This document shows positions 10,164 to 20,609 of a DNA stretch of 64,000 nucleotides, piece after piece. The stretch lies in assembly GCF_014164775.1 (NCBI RefSeq), contig NZ_JACJGB010000006.1, forward strand, positions 248,001 through 312,000, given 5' to 3'. The position numbers and the translations under genes are program-made. The first letter of the stretch is position 1, and each line of letters opens with the position of its first letter. Origin of the DNA: Tessaracoccus sp. MC1679. GTDB taxonomy: Bacteria; Actinomycetota; Actinomycetes; Propionibacteriales; Propionibacteriaceae. The notes beneath the pieces were generated by a model that was not told where the DNA came from, made no database searches, and saw nothing but the letters and a program-made list of their open reading frames with translations.

Positions 10164-11003
10164 TCAGTACACCACGAGCCCCCGGCCGCGGAACAGCGCC
10201 CGCGCCTCTTCAACCATCTCCGGCGACGGCGCCCGCGTGTCCGCGAGGGAGTACTCCAGTCCGGCCTCCGCCCACTTCTGCCGGCCCATCTGGTGGAACG
10301 GGAGTACCTCGACACGCCCGACCGCGGGGAGTGAGGCAGCATACTCGGCGATCGGCGCGATGGTGGCGGGGTCGTCGGTCAGGCCGGGGACCAGGACGAA
10401 CCGGATCCACGTCTCGATGCCGAGCCCTGACAACCGTCGGCCGAACTCCAGCGTGGGGGCAAGGGACCGCCCCGTCACCCGCCGGTAGGTGGCCTCGTCC
10501 CCCGCTTTGACGTCCAACAGCACCAGATCCACGTCGGCCAGCAGCTCGTCGGTGGCGTGCCGGCCGAGGAACCCGGAGGTGTCCAGGGCTGTGTGGACGC
10601 CCATCTCCTTAGCGCCCCTCAGAACCCGCGCCGCGAACGCCGGCTGCTGGAGCACCTCGCCGCCGGAGAGGGTGATCCCGCCGCCCGTGGCGCGGAAGAC
10701 GCCCCGGTAGCGCCGGATCCGGGCCAGCAGGTCCTCGGCCCGCACTGGAACCCCGCGCGAGGCCGCCATCGTGTCCGGGTTGTGGCAGTAGAGGCAGCGC
10801 AGCGGACACCCCGCGAGGAAGGTCGTCATCCGCGTGCCCGGACCGTCGACGGCGGTGACCAGCTCCCAGGAGTGCACCGAGCCCACCTCGCCGGCGCGCT
10901 GCGCGGCCAGGAGCTCCGAACGGCCCAGCGCCTCCGCCGTCGGGATTCCCCCGAGCATGGAGGCGTGACGCGCCGCGGGCGCCGCCGGGGAGGCCACAGC
11001 CAC
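10164..11003 (-). CDS. pflA: Pyruvate formate-lyase activating enzyme (radical SAM)
   Basis: 279 residues. This radical-SAM enzyme abstracts hydrogen from the glycyl residue of PflB using AdoMet and a [4Fe-4S] cluster. The CxxxCxxC motif is visible in FLAGCPLRCLYCHNPDT, preceded by VDGPGTRMTTF; TGGGITLSGGEVLQQP is the glycine-rich AdoMet region. The N-terminus has about 40 extra residues before the conserved domain. It starts with GTG at 11003, immediately after the pflB stop, so it is cotranscribed with its substrate. A later start is possible. The reaction works only without oxygen. Confidence 0.96.
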   Translation of the reverse strand: MAVASPAAPAARHASMLGGIPTAEALGRSELLAAQRAGEVGSVHSWELVTAVDGPGTRMTTFLAGCPLRCLYCHNPDTMAASRGVPVRAEDLLARIRRYRGVFRATGGGITLSGGEVLQQPAFAARVLRGAKEMGVHTALDTSGFLGRHATDELLADVDLVLLDVKAGDEATYRRVTGRSLAPTLEFGRRLSGLGIETWIRFVLVPGLTDDPATIAPIAEYAASLPAVGRVEVLPFHQMGRQKWAEAGLEYSLADTRAPSPEMVEEARALFRGRGLVVY

Positions 11004-13274
11004 CTAGAGGGCCTCGTGGAAGGTCCGCGAGAGCACGTCGAGCTGCTGCTCGCGGGTCAGCTTGACGAAGTTGACCGCATACCCCGAGACGCGGATGGTG
11101 AGCTGCGGATAGTTCTCCGGGTGCTCCATGGCGTCGAGGAGAGTCTCGCGGTTCAGGACGTTGATGTTGGCGTGGTACAGCCCCTCCTCCATGCCCGCGT
11201 CGAGGATGCCGACCAGGTTGGCGACGCGCTCACCCTCGGTGCGGCCTAGCGCCTGGGGGGTGATGGTGTTGGTCAGCGAGATGCCGTCCAGTGCGTCGTC
11301 GTAAGCGAGCTTGCCGACGCTCATCATGGAGGCGAGCATCCCGTGGGTGTCGGCCCCGTTCTCCGGGTTGGCACCGGGCGCGAAGGGCGTGCCGGCGGCG
11401 TGGCCGCAGGGGAAGGCACCGGTGGCCTTGCCGTAGACGACGTTGGAGGTGATGGTCAGCACCGACTGGGTGGGCACTGCGTCCCGGTAGAGCCGGATGG
11501 CGCGGATCTTGTCCATGACGGTGGAGACCACGAGTTGGGCGAGCTCGTCGGCGCGGTCGTCGTCGTTGCCGTACCTCGGGAAGTCCCCCTCGGTGAGGTA
11601 GTCGATCACCAGGCCCGTGTCGTCGCGCACCGGGGTGACGGAGGCGTACCGGATGGCCGCGAGCGAGTCGGCCACGATGGACAGCCCGGCAATGCCGCAG
11701 CCCAGCGTGCGCACGATCTCGTCGTCGTGCAGCGCCATCTCGATGGCCTCGTAGGCGTACTTGTCGTGGCAGTAGTGAATGATGTTGAGCGCCTCGACGT
11801 AGGTCTCGACGGCCCAGGTGAGCATCTCGTCGTAGCGCGCCCAGACGGTCTCGAAGTCCAGCGGCTGGTCACCGGTGATGGGCGCATAGCCGTCCACCAC
11901 GGTCTTGCCGGTCATCTCGTCCCGGCCGCCGTTGATGGCGTACAGGAACGCCTTGGCGGTGTTGAGCCGCGCGCCGAAAAACTGCATCTGCTTGCCGATG
12001 GCCATGGGCGAGACGCAGCACGCGATGGCGGTGTCGTCGCCCCAGTGGCACCGGATCTCCCGATCCGACTCGTACTGGAGCGCGGAGGTCTCGATCGAGA
12101 TGAGCGAGCAGAAGTCCTTGTACCCGGCCGGCAGCGCCGCATCCCAGTAGACGGTGATGTTCGGCTCCGGCGCGGGGCCGAGGTTGCGCAGCGTCTGCAG
12201 CAGCCGGAACGACGTCTTCGTCACCAGGGTGCGGCCGTCGTCGGCGAACCCGCCGTCGGACCAGGTGGCCCAGTAGGGGTCCCCGGAGAAGATCTGGTCG
12301 TAGTCCTTCGTGCGGAGGAACCGGACGATGCGCAGCTTGGTGACCAGCGCGTCGATGACCTCCTGCACGCCCTCCTCGGTGAGGAGGCCGGCTGCGAGGT
12401 CGCGTTCGGCGTAGACGTCGAAGAAGCCGGAGAGCCGGCCGATGCTCATCGCGGCGCCGTCCTGGCTCTTCACCGAGGCGAGGTAGGCGAGGTAGGTCCA
12501 CTGCACGGATTCGACGAAGGTCGCGGCGGGGCGCCGGAGATCGAAGCCATAGCTGTCGCCCAGGTTCTTCAGCTTCTGGAGCGCCTTGATCTGCTCGGCG
12601 TGCTCCTCGCGGTAACGGGCCCAGTTCTCGGAGAACGGCTGGCCGGCCACTGCGTCGAGGTCGACCTTCTTCTGCTCGATGAGGCGGTCCACCCCGTACA
12701 GCGCCACCCTTCGGTAGTCGCCGATGATCCGCCCGCGACCGTAGGCGTCCGGCAGGCCGGTGATGAGGTGCGCGCTGCGCGCCTTGCGGATCCGGGGGGT
12801 GTAGATGTCGAAGACGGCCTCGTTGTGGGTCTTGCGGTACCGGGTGAAGATCTCCTTGACCCGCTGGTCGGGCTCCAGCCCGGCCTCGCGGATGGCCGTC
12901 TCCACCATCCGCCAGCCGCCGGCGGGCATCATGGGGCGCTTCAGCGGCGTGTCGGTCTGCAGCCCGACGATGACATCGTCGTCGCCGCAGATGTAGCCCG
13001 CGGGGAAGGCGTCCACGTCGCCGGGGATGTGGGTCTCGACGTCATAGACGCGACGGGCGCGCTCCACGCTGAGGAAGTCCCGCTGCAGGGTCTCCCAGAC
13101 GCGCAGCGTCTTCTCCGTGGGTCCGGTGAGGAAGGCGGCGTCACCGGTGTACGGGGTGAAGTTGCTCAGGATGAAGCTGCGCACATCGATGCTGTGCTGC
13201 CACGGCCCCGGGCGGAAACCGCTCCAGGGGTCTTCTGCGGTGTCGGTGTTGCGGAGGGTGGCCGAGGCCGTCAT
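11004..13274 (-). CDS. pflB: Formate C-acetyltransferase (pyruvate formate-lyase)
   Basis: 756 residues, the usual length. It cleaves pyruvate with CoA to acetyl-CoA and formate through a glycyl radical. The adjacent catalytic cysteines are in [13 protein letters not shown], and the C-terminal glycyl-radical loop is [21 protein letters not shown] 13274 is chosen because GGGAG lies just upstream; a TTG at 13298 is the far end of the frame. No formate channel gene (focA) is adjacent. The 166-bp gap up to lacZ contains a TAGTATCAAT stretch that could be a -10 but shows no clear FNR site. Confidence 0.97.
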   Translation of the reverse strand: MTASATLRNTDTAEDPWSGFRPGPWQHSIDVRSFILSNFTPYTGDAAFLTGPTEKTLRVWETLQRDFLSVERARRVYDVETHIPGDVDAFPAGYICGDDDVIVGLQTDTPLKRPMMPAGGWRMVETAIREAGLEPDQRVKEIFTRYRKTHNEAVFDIYTPRIRKARSAHLITGLPDAYGRGRIIGDYRRVALYGVDRLIEQKKVDLDAVAGQPFSENWARYREEHAEQIKALQKLKNLGDSYGFDLRRPAATFVESVQWTYLAYLASVKSQDGAAMSIGRLSGFFDVYAERDLAAGLLTEEGVQEVIDALVTKLRIVRFLRTKDYDQIFSGDPYWATWSDGGFADDGRTLVTKTSFRLLQTLRNLGPAPEPNITVYWDAALPAGYKDFCSLISIETSALQYESDREIRCHWGDDTAIACCVSPMAIGKQMQFFGARLNTAKAFLYAINGGRDEMTGKTVVDGYAPITGDQPLDFETVWARYDEMLTWAVETYVEALNIIHYCHDKYAYEAIEMALHDDEIVRTLGCGIAGLSIVADSLAAIRYASVTPVRDDTGLVIDYLTEGDFPRYGNDDDRADELAQLVVSTVMDKIRAIRLYRDAVPTQSVLTITSNVVYGKATGAFPCGHAAGTPFAPGANPENGADTHGMLASMMSVGKLAYDDALDGISLTNTITPQALGRTEGERVANLVGILDAGMEEGLYHANINVLNRETLLDAMEHPENYPQLTIRVSGYAVNFVKLTREQQLDVLSRTFHEAL

Positions 13275-13440
13275 GGTGCTCCCTGTGAGAAGGATCAAGA
13301 GTGTCTCTCACTGGCGAGCGACGTCGGCCGAGCACCGGGGCGGTTCCGTCCAGGAGCCGGCCACCGCGGTGTCGCCAACGATGGAATTGATACTACTCCT
13401 CGTAGGAACTCCGCCGGGGGCCGGCCCCACCTATCGCGGG

Positions 13441-16407
13441 CTACTCGGCGGCCCACCTCAATGACCACGCGGCGGCGCGGGGGCGCAGCATATACTCCGG
13501 CCGCACGTCGGGCCCGCAGGATCGGGAACCGAGCCCGTGCTGTTGGGCGTCGACGTACAGGTGCATGGCAGTGGGCTCCCCCAGTTCGTGCGGATGGCGG
13601 GCCGTCGTCACCTGGTGGGCGTCGTGGGCGCGCAGGGAGAAGCCGGGCAGCTCCCCTCCGGCCCGCTCGGCGTGGAGGGCGAGGCCCAGCTCGGGGAGGC
13701 TCAGCTCGCGCAGCTCCATCCGATGCCCGCTCTCCTGCGGGACGGCGTAGTTCACCACCAGATCCTCGATCATCGACCGGAATCGCCCCACGTGGGCGGC
13801 GGTCGAGGAGTCCACATAGTTTTCGTGCGGGCCGGTGCCGAACCAGGCCGCGCGGGTGAGCCCGAGGGGAAGCTCGAAGTGGAGGCCGATCCGCGGCCAC
13901 GTGCCCTCCCAGTCCTTCGTCGGCTCGGCTGAGGCATCAAGCCGGAGGTCGTCGCCGTCGAGAGACCAGATCAGCTCGACGGTGACCGCCTGCCTGGTGG
14001 CGGCGGGGGCGTAGCGATGCAGGACCGTGAGGCGGCCGGGACCAGGGGTGACCGACAGCACACGACGGTGCAGGCGGTCCAACCCTGCGTCTCGCCACTG
14101 CTCAAGCGACGACGGCGCGGGCGCGCCGACGCCACGCGAGGCGGTGGCCTCCACGTCCACGTAGGAGTTGAATCCCGCGAGCGAGTCGTTCTCGGTGGGG
14201 GCCCGCCACAGCTCCAGCCGCGGGCCGCGGACATCGCGGCCGGCGAGTTCCAGGAGGTCGCCCGTGCGCGCGTCGAAGGCGGCGGGGCCGAGGTTGTAGA
14301 CGCCGCCGGACGCCGTGGGCGTCTCGCCGGTCACCGGGTGTCGCGGGGCGGACGGCGCCTCGGCGAGAAGCGACTGGACTCGGCTGACCACGTGCCCGGC
14401 CGGCGCCCACGGCCCCTCGTCGGCCATCACGGCCTCGACGGTGCGCCACAGCTCCCCGGCCTCTGGGGCGTGGAACGGCGGCAGCTCGACGCAGACCAGC
14501 TCCCCCGGGGCCACCGGCCGGATCTCCACCTCGCCCGAGGCGATCTCTCGGCCGTCCAGCTCGTCGCGCCACACGATGCGCAGATCGCTGGTGTCGCCGT
14601 CGTGGCGTCGGTTCTCCACCCCGAGCTCCTCGTCTGTGACGGTGAGCTTCACGGGGGTCACCACCGCGGCGTACTCGGCCAGCATCGTGGTGGGGGTCCC
14701 GTCGGAGAGCACCATGCCGTCGCAGACGAAGGAGCCGTCGTGGAGCTGCTCGCCGAAGTCGCCGCCGTAGCCGAAGTACTCCACGCCGTCGGGTGTCGTG
14801 GTGCGCAGCCCGTGGTCGCGCCACTCCCACACGAAGCCGCCGTGCCATTGGGGCAGCGTGTCGAAACGCTCCTCGTACTCGGCCACCGCCCCGGCGCCGT
14901 TGCCCATGGCGTGCAGGTACTCGCACAGGATCATGGGGCGGCCCGCGAGCACGGCGCTGCGCCCCGCGGAGCCACGAAGGTTGCGGCCGGTCCCGGCGGA
15001 CAGGTCCTCCATCTCCTCCACCGTGGCGTACATGCGCGAGACCATGTCGGTGTAGCGGCCCTCGAAGTCGGGCTCGTAGTGCACGGGGCGGTCGGGGTCA
15101 CGGCGGTGCAGCCACGCGGCCATCGCGGCGGCGTTGGCCCCGGTGCCGGCCTCGTTGCCGAGCGACCACGCGACGATCGACGGGTGGTTCTTGTCGCGTT
15201 CGAACATCCGGATCACGCGGTCCACGAGCGCCTCGCGCCAGCGGGGATCGTCCGTGGGGTTGTCCACCCACCCGCCGCGCTCGAAGCCGTGGGTCTCGAG
15301 GTCGCACTCGTCGATCACCCACAGCCCCACCTCGTCGGTCAGCTCGAAGAACTCCGGGTGGGGCGGGTAGTGCGAGGTCCGCACCGCGTTGATGTTGTGG
15401 CGCTTCATCAGGTGAAGCTGGGCGCGCACCCGGTCGCGATCGAAGACCCGGCCGTGGTCGGGGTCGTACTCGTGCCGGTTCACACCTCGGATACGCAGCT
15501 TGCGGCCGTTGACGAGCCACTCGTGGCCCACGATCTCGATGCGCCGGAACCCCACTCGCAGGGTTCGCGTCTCCGCGGCGTTGCTCACCCGGGCGTCGTA
15601 GAGGCGAGGCCGGTCCGCGCTCCACGGCTCGACGACGCCCACCGGGATCGGCGCAACGTCTCCTGGGGCCTCGAAGGTGTGGGCCAGGCCGAGCTCGTCG
15701 AGACTGATCGTGACCGGGAACGCCGCGGCGTCGGCGCGCACCTCGGGCATCAGGGTGCCCTCGCCGGTCTCGGGATCGAAGTCCGCGCGCAGCCAGAGGT
15801 CGTCGATCCCGGCAGCGGGGCGGGCAAGGACGGTCACCGGCCGGAAGATGCCGGGCAGCCACCATTGGTCCTGGTCCTCCACGTAGCTGGCCGCCGACCA
15901 CTGGTGGACGCGCACGTGGAGCACGTTGCGCCCGGGCCTGGCCTCGTCGGTGACGTCGAGCTCCTGGGCCAGCCGGCTCCCCCGCACCACGCCCACCAGG
16001 GAGCCGTTGAGGGACGCGATGGCAAGGGACTCCACGCCGTCGAAGCGCAGGAACACCCGGTCCCCGAAGCCGTCGGGCAGGTCGAACTCGACGCGGTAGT
16101 CGCCGGTGGGGTTGTCGTCGGGGACGTGCGGGGGCTCCACGGGGAAGGGGAAGTTGACGTTGGTGTAGGCAGGTCTGCCCCAGTCGCCGCGACCCTGGAG
16201 GACCCAGTGGCTCGGCACGTCGATCTGGTCCCAGCCGGAGTCGTCGAGGTCGACGGCGGCGGCACCGTCGGGCGCCAGGTCGGGCCGGGCGGAGTACCGG
16301 AAGCGCCACGTGCCGCTCAGGTCGATCTCGGCGGCGTCCGAGGCCACCCGCGACCTCGGCTGCACCCGTCGCCCCGACCCCGGCGCGAACGACTCGATCT
16401 CCGACAC
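13441..16407 (-). CDS. lacZ: Beta-galactosidase, glycoside hydrolase family 2
   Basis: 988 residues, close to E. coli LacZ (1024). Hydrolyses terminal beta-galactosides such as lactose. Domain order is the jelly-roll sugar-binding domain (GTWRFRYSARP, then PSHWVLQG), an Ig-like domain, and the TIM barrel with acid/base Glu in WSLGNEAG and nucleophile Glu in PMILCEYLHAMGNG. The C-terminal Bgal_small_N domain follows (FGTGPHENYVD). GTG 16407 is preceded by GGAGGG at 8 nt; an in-frame ATG at 16422 overlaps that ribosome-binding site, so GTG is preferred. No permease or regulator is adjacent. It is divergent from the CBS-domain gene. Confidence 0.95.
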   Translation of the reverse strand: MSEIESFAPGSGRRVQPRSRVASDAAEIDLSGTWRFRYSARPDLAPDGAAAVDLDDSGWDQIDVPSHWVLQGRGDWGRPAYTNVNFPFPVEPPHVPDDNPTGDYRVEFDLPDGFGDRVFLRFDGVESLAIASLNGSLVGVVRGSRLAQELDVTDEARPGRNVLHVRVHQWSAASYVEDQDQWWLPGIFRPVTVLARPAAGIDDLWLRADFDPETGEGTLMPEVRADAAAFPVTISLDELGLAHTFEAPGDVAPIPVGVVEPWSADRPRLYDARVSNAAETRTLRVGFRRIEIVGHEWLVNGRKLRIRGVNRHEYDPDHGRVFDRDRVRAQLHLMKRHNINAVRTSHYPPHPEFFELTDEVGLWVIDECDLETHGFERGGWVDNPTDDPRWREALVDRVIRMFERDKNHPSIVAWSLGNEAGTGANAAAMAAWLHRRDPDRPVHYEPDFEGRYTDMVSRMYATVEEMEDLSAGTGRNLRGSAGRSAVLAGRPMILCEYLHAMGNGAGAVAEYEERFDTLPQWHGGFVWEWRDHGLRTTTPDGVEYFGYGGDFGEQLHDGSFVCDGMVLSDGTPTTMLAEYAAVVTPVKLTVTDEELGVENRRHDGDTSDLRIVWRDELDGREIASGEVEIRPVAPGELVCVELPPFHAPEAGELWRTVEAVMADEGPWAPAGHVVSRVQSLLAEAPSAPRHPVTGETPTASGGVYNLGPAAFDARTGDLLELAGRDVRGPRLELWRAPTENDSLAGFNSYVDVEATASRGVGAPAPSSLEQWRDAGLDRLHRRVLSVTPGPGRLTVLHRYAPAATRQAVTVELIWSLDGDDLRLDASAEPTKDWEGTWPRIGLHFELPLGLTRAAWFGTGPHENYVDSSTAAHVGRFRSMIEDLVVNYAVPQESGHRMELRELSLPELGLALHAERAGGELPGFSLRAHDAHQVTTARHPHELGEPTAMHLYVDAQQHGLGSRSCGPDVRPEYMLRPRAAAWSLRWAAE

Positions 16408-16598
16408 TGCTCTGCCCTCCATGGCTCGTCCAGACTCCCCCTCACCCTATCCAGCGCCCTCTCCCCGTGCACGACACGCCGTCGCATCCCTACCCCGGCG
16501 CCCTCCCGGTACCCGAGACCCCACTCAGACGGCGAGTCGTGCCCGGCGCAGGGGCGACGGGTAGGCTGCGCGCAACGAACGATCGAAGGGGATCCGCC

Positions 16599-18422
16599 GT
16601 GTCTGAGCTTGCCGACATCACCCAGTTCCTGGCCGCGCGCGAGCCGTGGTCCCTGCTCCCTCCCGGCCGGATCGCCGCCTTCGCGAAGCGCGCCGTCGGG
16701 CGCTATGTCCGCAGGGGCACGGTGATCCTCGCCGCCGGCTCCGCCCCCACTGCGATGTTCCTGGTCCGCTCGGGGGCCGTGGAGATCGTCGACGCCGGGG
16801 GCGACCTCATCGACAACGACGAGCAGGGCGCCTGCTTCGGGCAGCTGTCCATCATCGAGGAGCGGCCGTCCCGCTTCACGTTCACCGCGCTCGAGGACAC
16901 GTTGCTGTGGTCGTTCGCCCCGGACGCGGTCCGGGAGCTGCTCGCGGTGCCGGAGGTGCGGCGTTACTTCACCGAGTCGCGGTTGAGCGATGCCACCCGC
17001 CAGGTCCCCGAGGGCGGCCCCGTCCTGCAGGTTCCCGTCTCCGAGATGATCACCCGCTCCCCCATCACCATCCAGGCGGACGCGACCGTCGGCGAGGCCG
17101 CCCAGGCGATGGACGAGGCGCGCGTCTCGGCCATCCTCGTCACTGAAGCTGACGCCCTGGTGGGCATCCTCACCGACCGGGACCTGCGCCGGGTGGTCGC
17201 GCGGGCCGTGGCGCCCTCGTCGCCGCTGGCGGAGTCCATGTCCACCGCGCCGCACACGATCAGCCACGACGCCCTCGCCCTGGACGTCCTGCTGAACCTC
17301 GTGGAGCACAAGATCCACCACCTCCCGGTGATGGATGGCGACCGGGTCCTCGGCATGGTCACCTCAGGCGATCTGATGCGGTTGGAGCGCTCGAGCCCGC
17401 TCTACGTGGTCGGGGACCTGGCGCGGCAGTCGGACCCTGCCTCGCTGGCGCGCGTCATGGGGAGGGTACCGAAGCTGGTGGGTCGCCTCCTGCGCCAGGA
17501 CGCCACCGCCGAGGACATCACCCGGATCGTGAGTCGGACCACGGAGGCGCTGTGGCAACGGCTGCTGGAGCTGGCCGAGGAGCAGCTCGGCGCCCCCCCG
17601 GTGCCCTACTGCTGGGTGGCGCTGGGCTCGCTGGCCCGCGGGGAACAGGCGCTCGCCTCGGACCAGGACCACGCCCTGATCCTCAGCGACGACTACGAGC
17701 CCGGCCACGCGCCCTACTTCGAGCAGCTGGCCGAATCGGTGACCTCCGCCCTCGTCGAGTGCGGCTTTCCCCGCTGCAAGGGGGATGCCATGGCCACCAA
17801 CCCGCAGTGGCGCAAACCGCTGGCGGCGTGGAGCCGCGAATTCGTCTCCTGGCTCGCGGCCCCCACGTCGGAGGCCGTCCTCAACTCCTCGATCTTCTTC
17901 GACATGCGCCCCGTCCACGGCGACCACACGCTGTACACGGCCCTCCAGCAGCGCATCCTGCGGACCGCGCCGTCCTCGACGCGGTTCCTCGGCCACCTGG
18001 CCAAGCACGCCAACGACGCCGAGGTGCCGATCGGGTTCCTCCGCGGCCTCGTCGTCGAGAAGAAGGGCCAGCACCGCGACCGTCTCGACATCAAGCTGGG
18101 CGGCATCAACCCCATCGTCGACGTGGCCCGCATCCACGCGCTGCACAAAGGGCTGCCGCAGGTCTCCACCCGGGGGCGGCTGCTGGCCGCGGCCGAGCAC
18201 GGCGCCGAGGTGGACAACCTGCTCGACGCCTACGAGTTCCTCGGCTACACGCGCCTCCAGCACCAGGGGAGGCAGGTGGCCGCCGGCGAGGAGCCTGACA
18301 GCCACATCGATCCCGGGGACCTGTCGGACTTCGAGCGCCGCCACCTGCGCGACGCCTTCTCGATCGTCGGCAAGGCCCGATCTGCGCTCACCGTGACGTT
18401 CCAGACGCACTTCATCTCATGA
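16599..18422 (+). CDS. cNMP-binding / CBS-pair / DUF294 nucleotidyltransferase-like protein
   Basis: 607 residues. An N-terminal cyclic-nucleotide-binding fold (RGTVILAAGSAPTAMFLVRSG, ~40-120) is followed by two CBS motifs (MITRSPITIQADATVGEA and MSTAPHTISHDALALDVLL) that usually bind adenylates. Then comes a DUF294 putative nucleotidyltransferase domain with the GSLARGEQALASDQDHAL motif (GS...DxD), and the DUF294 C-terminal helical domain. The architecture suggests nucleotide sensing. It starts with GTG 16599 behind AAGGGG; longer in-frame starts lack support. The stop overlaps the DnaQ-like exonuclease start (ATGA), a common pairing in this family. Confidence 0.88.
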   Translation: MSELADITQFLAAREPWSLLPPGRIAAFAKRAVGRYVRRGTVILAAGSAPTAMFLVRSGAVEIVDAGGDLIDNDEQGACFGQLSIIEERPSRFTFTALEDTLLWSFAPDAVRELLAVPEVRRYFTESRLSDATRQVPEGGPVLQVPVSEMITRSPITIQADATVGEAAQAMDEARVSAILVTEADALVGILTDRDLRRVVARAVAPSSPLAESMSTAPHTISHDALALDVLLNLVEHKIHHLPVMDGDRVLGMVTSGDLMRLERSSPLYVVGDLARQSDPASLARVMGRVPKLVGRLLRQDATAEDITRIVSRTTEALWQRLLELAEEQLGAPPVPYCWVALGSLARGEQALASDQDHALILSDDYEPGHAPYFEQLAESVTSALVECGFPRCKGDAMATNPQWRKPLAAWSREFVSWLAAPTSEAVLNSSIFFDMRPVHGDHTLYTALQQRILRTAPSSTRFLGHLAKHANDAEVPIGFLRGLVVEKKGQHRDRLDIKLGGINPIVDVARIHALHKGLPQVSTRGRLLAAAEHGAEVDNLLDAYEFLGYTRLQHQGRQVAAGEEPDSHIDPGDLSDFERRHLRDAFSIVGKARSALTVTFQTHFIS

Positions 18423-19087
18423 GGTGGCCGTTCCGCCGCACCAACGCGGGGGCCGCGGACAAGGTGCCCGACGGCGCGCTGCGCCGCTACCTCAGCGCCG
18501 AGCCTGTGCCACGAAGCACCCCGATCTCCGAGCTGGCCCTGCTCGCCGTCGACTTCGAGACCACCGGCTTGACCCCGGCCGCCGACCACATTCTCTCGGT
18601 CGGGATGATCGACGTGACGGGGCTGAGTATCCCGCTCGGCACCGCCACCAACTTCTACGTCAACCCCGGTCACGAGGTGGGCCAGTCCGCCGTCATCCAC
18701 CAGATCACCGACGACGAGCTCGCCGACGCCATCCCCAGCGCCGAGGCGCTGGACCGCGTGTTCGAACGCCTCACCGGCAGGGTGCTGCTGGCCCACCATG
18801 CCGCGATCGAGGTGGGGTTCCTGGCCGCCGCGGTGCGCCTCCTCTACGGCGTGAGCATCGAGCTGCCCGCCGTGGACACGATGGCGCTCGGGCATCGGGC
18901 ACTGGGCTTCGACGAGGACCACCCCCGCGACGCGCTGAGGCTCTGGAAGCTGCGCTCACGCGCCGGGCTGCCGCACTACCGCGGCCACGATGCCGTGGTC
19001 GATGCCCTGGCCTGCGCGGAGCTGTACCTGGCCCTGGCCCAGGAGCTGGGAGTCAAGGACCTCGGCCAGCTCCTGCGCTTCTCCTGA
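18419..19087 (+). CDS. DnaQ-like DEDD-family 3'-5' exonuclease
   Basis: 222 residues. The exonuclease motif I is AVDFETTGLTP (Asp and Glu metal ligands), motif II lies around LLAHHAAIEVGFL, and motif III is HDAVVDALACAEL (His and Asp). These match the proofreading epsilon-subunit and RNase T-like family. It is far too short to be a polymerase and no polymerase is nearby. Overlap with the upstream CBS/DUF294 gene implies coupled translation and a joint role. Target nucleic acid unknown. Confidence 0.9.
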   Translation: MRWPFRRTNAGAADKVPDGALRRYLSAEPVPRSTPISELALLAVDFETTGLTPAADHILSVGMIDVTGLSIPLGTATNFYVNPGHEVGQSAVIHQITDDELADAIPSAEALDRVFERLTGRVLLAHHAAIEVGFLAAAVRLLYGVSIELPAVDTMALGHRALGFDEDHPRDALRLWKLRSRAGLPHYRGHDAVVDALACAELYLALAQELGVKDLGQLLRFS

Positions 19088-19159
19088 CCCCCGCCACTAC
19101 ACTCGCCCCACGTCCCTCGCGCGCCCCGGCCGCGGCGATCACAGGAGCTTCGATACCCG

Positions 19160-20545
19160 ATGACCACCATCTGCTGGTTCAGGCGAGTACTTCGCGTCGA
19201 GGACCATCCGGCCCTCGTGGCCGCCGCCGCCGAGGGCAGCGTCGTGCCGCTCGTCATCCTCGATCCCGACGAGGCGGCCGCGCACCCCGCCTCCGCCGAA
19301 CGGCAGGCCTTGAGCCTGCCCGCGCTGGACGCCGAGCTCCGGCGCCACGGCAGCAGGCTCACGGTGCGGCGGGGGCGCCCCACGGACGTGTTGGCCTCGG
19401 TCATCCGCGACACTGACGCGCAGTCGGTCCACACCACCGTCGGCTTTCCCTTCGCCGCCGACGACGGCCTCGACGACGCGGTCACCCGGGCCGGCGCCCG
19501 GCTGAGCCTCCATCCCCTGGCGGACCTGGTGCCGCGCGGCTCCGTGAGGACCGGCTCGGGCGGCACGTTCCGCGTGTACTCGCCCTTCTTCAAGGCGCTC
19601 AAGCAGCTGGACATCCGTCCACCCGTGGCGCCACCGGAGCTCCGGCCCCCCGACTCCTGGCCGTGGTCGGACCCGCTGGACTGGCCCGAGGCCCGGGCGG
19701 CGATGCGCCGCGGCTGGGACGTGGTGGCCGGCCACGTCGACGCCGGGGAGGCGGCCGCGGTGCAGCGGCTGGAGGACTTCCTGGACGGCGCCGTCGAGGA
19801 CTACCCGGCGCACCGCGACGACCCGTGGCGCCCTGCCACCTCGGGCCTGTCCGATGCGCTGGCCGTCGGCGAGATCAGCGCGCGCACCATCTGGCACCGG
19901 TGTCTCCCGGCCTGGCACGAGGGACGCCCCGGCGTGGAGGGCTTCCTCTCCGAGCTGGCCTGGCGCGAGTTCGCCCGCGACCTGTTCCACGAGTCCCCCA
20001 CCCTCGGCGAGCGCTGCTGGCGCCCGGAGTGGGAGTCCTTCCCGTGGGACGGCGACGGGGAGGCGGCCGAGCTGTGGCGCCGCGGCCGCACCGGGGTGGC
20101 CATGGTCGACGCGGGGATGCGGGAGCTGTGGGCGACCGGCCGGATGCACAACCGGGTGCGGATGATCGCCGCCAGCTACCTGACCAAGCACCTTCTCGTC
20201 GACTGGCGCGTGGGGCTGGGCTGGTTCGAGCGGACGCTCACCGACTGGGACGCCGCCTCCAACGCGATGAACTGGCAGTGGGTGGCGGGCTGCGGGCCCG
20301 ACGCGTCGCCCTACTTCCGGATCTTCAACCCCGACACGCAGGCCACCAAGTTCGACCCACGAGCCGCCTACCGCTCGCACTGGCTCGCCCCGGAGGCCGA
20401 CGGTGCCCGGGACTTCGCCGCGGCCGCCCCACTGTCCTGGCACGTCGACCTCGCCGATCGACCCGAGCCCGTCACCTCGCTCGCCGACGGCCGAGCCCGC
20501 GCGCTCGCCGCCTACGAATCCCTCCGCGCGGGAAAGGCCGGCTGA
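19160..20545 (+). CDS. phr: Deoxyribodipyrimidine photo-lyase
   Basis: 461 residues, class I CPD photolyase length. It repairs UV-induced cyclobutane dimers with light, using FADH-. The N-terminal antenna domain starts TTICWFRRVLRVEDHPAL. The FAD domain shows LAWREFARDLFHESP, the RMHNRVRMIAASYLTKHLLVD signature and DWDAASNAMNWQWVAGCG (the conserved Asn-Trp region). AGGAG sits about 11 nt before the ATG. It lies between the exonuclease and a helicase gene. Confidence 0.95.
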   Translation: MTTICWFRRVLRVEDHPALVAAAAEGSVVPLVILDPDEAAAHPASAERQALSLPALDAELRRHGSRLTVRRGRPTDVLASVIRDTDAQSVHTTVGFPFAADDGLDDAVTRAGARLSLHPLADLVPRGSVRTGSGGTFRVYSPFFKALKQLDIRPPVAPPELRPPDSWPWSDPLDWPEARAAMRRGWDVVAGHVDAGEAAAVQRLEDFLDGAVEDYPAHRDDPWRPATSGLSDALAVGEISARTIWHRCLPAWHEGRPGVEGFLSELAWREFARDLFHESPTLGERCWRPEWESFPWDGDGEAAELWRRGRTGVAMVDAGMRELWATGRMHNRVRMIAASYLTKHLLVDWRVGLGWFERTLTDWDAASNAMNWQWVAGCGPDASPYFRIFNPDTQATKFDPRAAYRSHWLAPEADGARDFAAAAPLSWHVDLADRPEPVTSLADGRARALAAYESLRAGKAG

Positions 20546-20593
20546 ACGCCCTGTCCGGCGTGTCGGGGCTTGGGTCACGGCGCACCCGGCGGC

Positions 20594-20599
20594 TAGAGT
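20594..20599 (+). promoter_or_regulatory. Candidate -10 (TAGAGT) of helicase gene, near-leaderless
   Basis: TAGAGT lies 10 nt before ATG 20610 and there is no Shine-Dalgarno sequence, so transcription would begin a few bases before or at the start codon. Confidence 0.45.
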
Positions 20600-20609
20600 C
20601 ACCGACCGT

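Noticed and set aside
13299..13440. Possible FNR/CRP site before pflB
   Set aside because: TTGAT occurs but the matching ATCAA half at the right spacing does not.
13410..13440. GGGGCCGGCCCC palindrome after lacZ as a terminator
   Set aside because: It leaves no loop for a hairpin and has no U-tract; too weak to call.
11343..16725. Very long plus-strand frames opposite pflB and lacZ
   Set aside because: Antisense shadows with low-complexity Arg/Gly/Val composition; pflB and lacZ have complete catalytic motifs on the minus strand.
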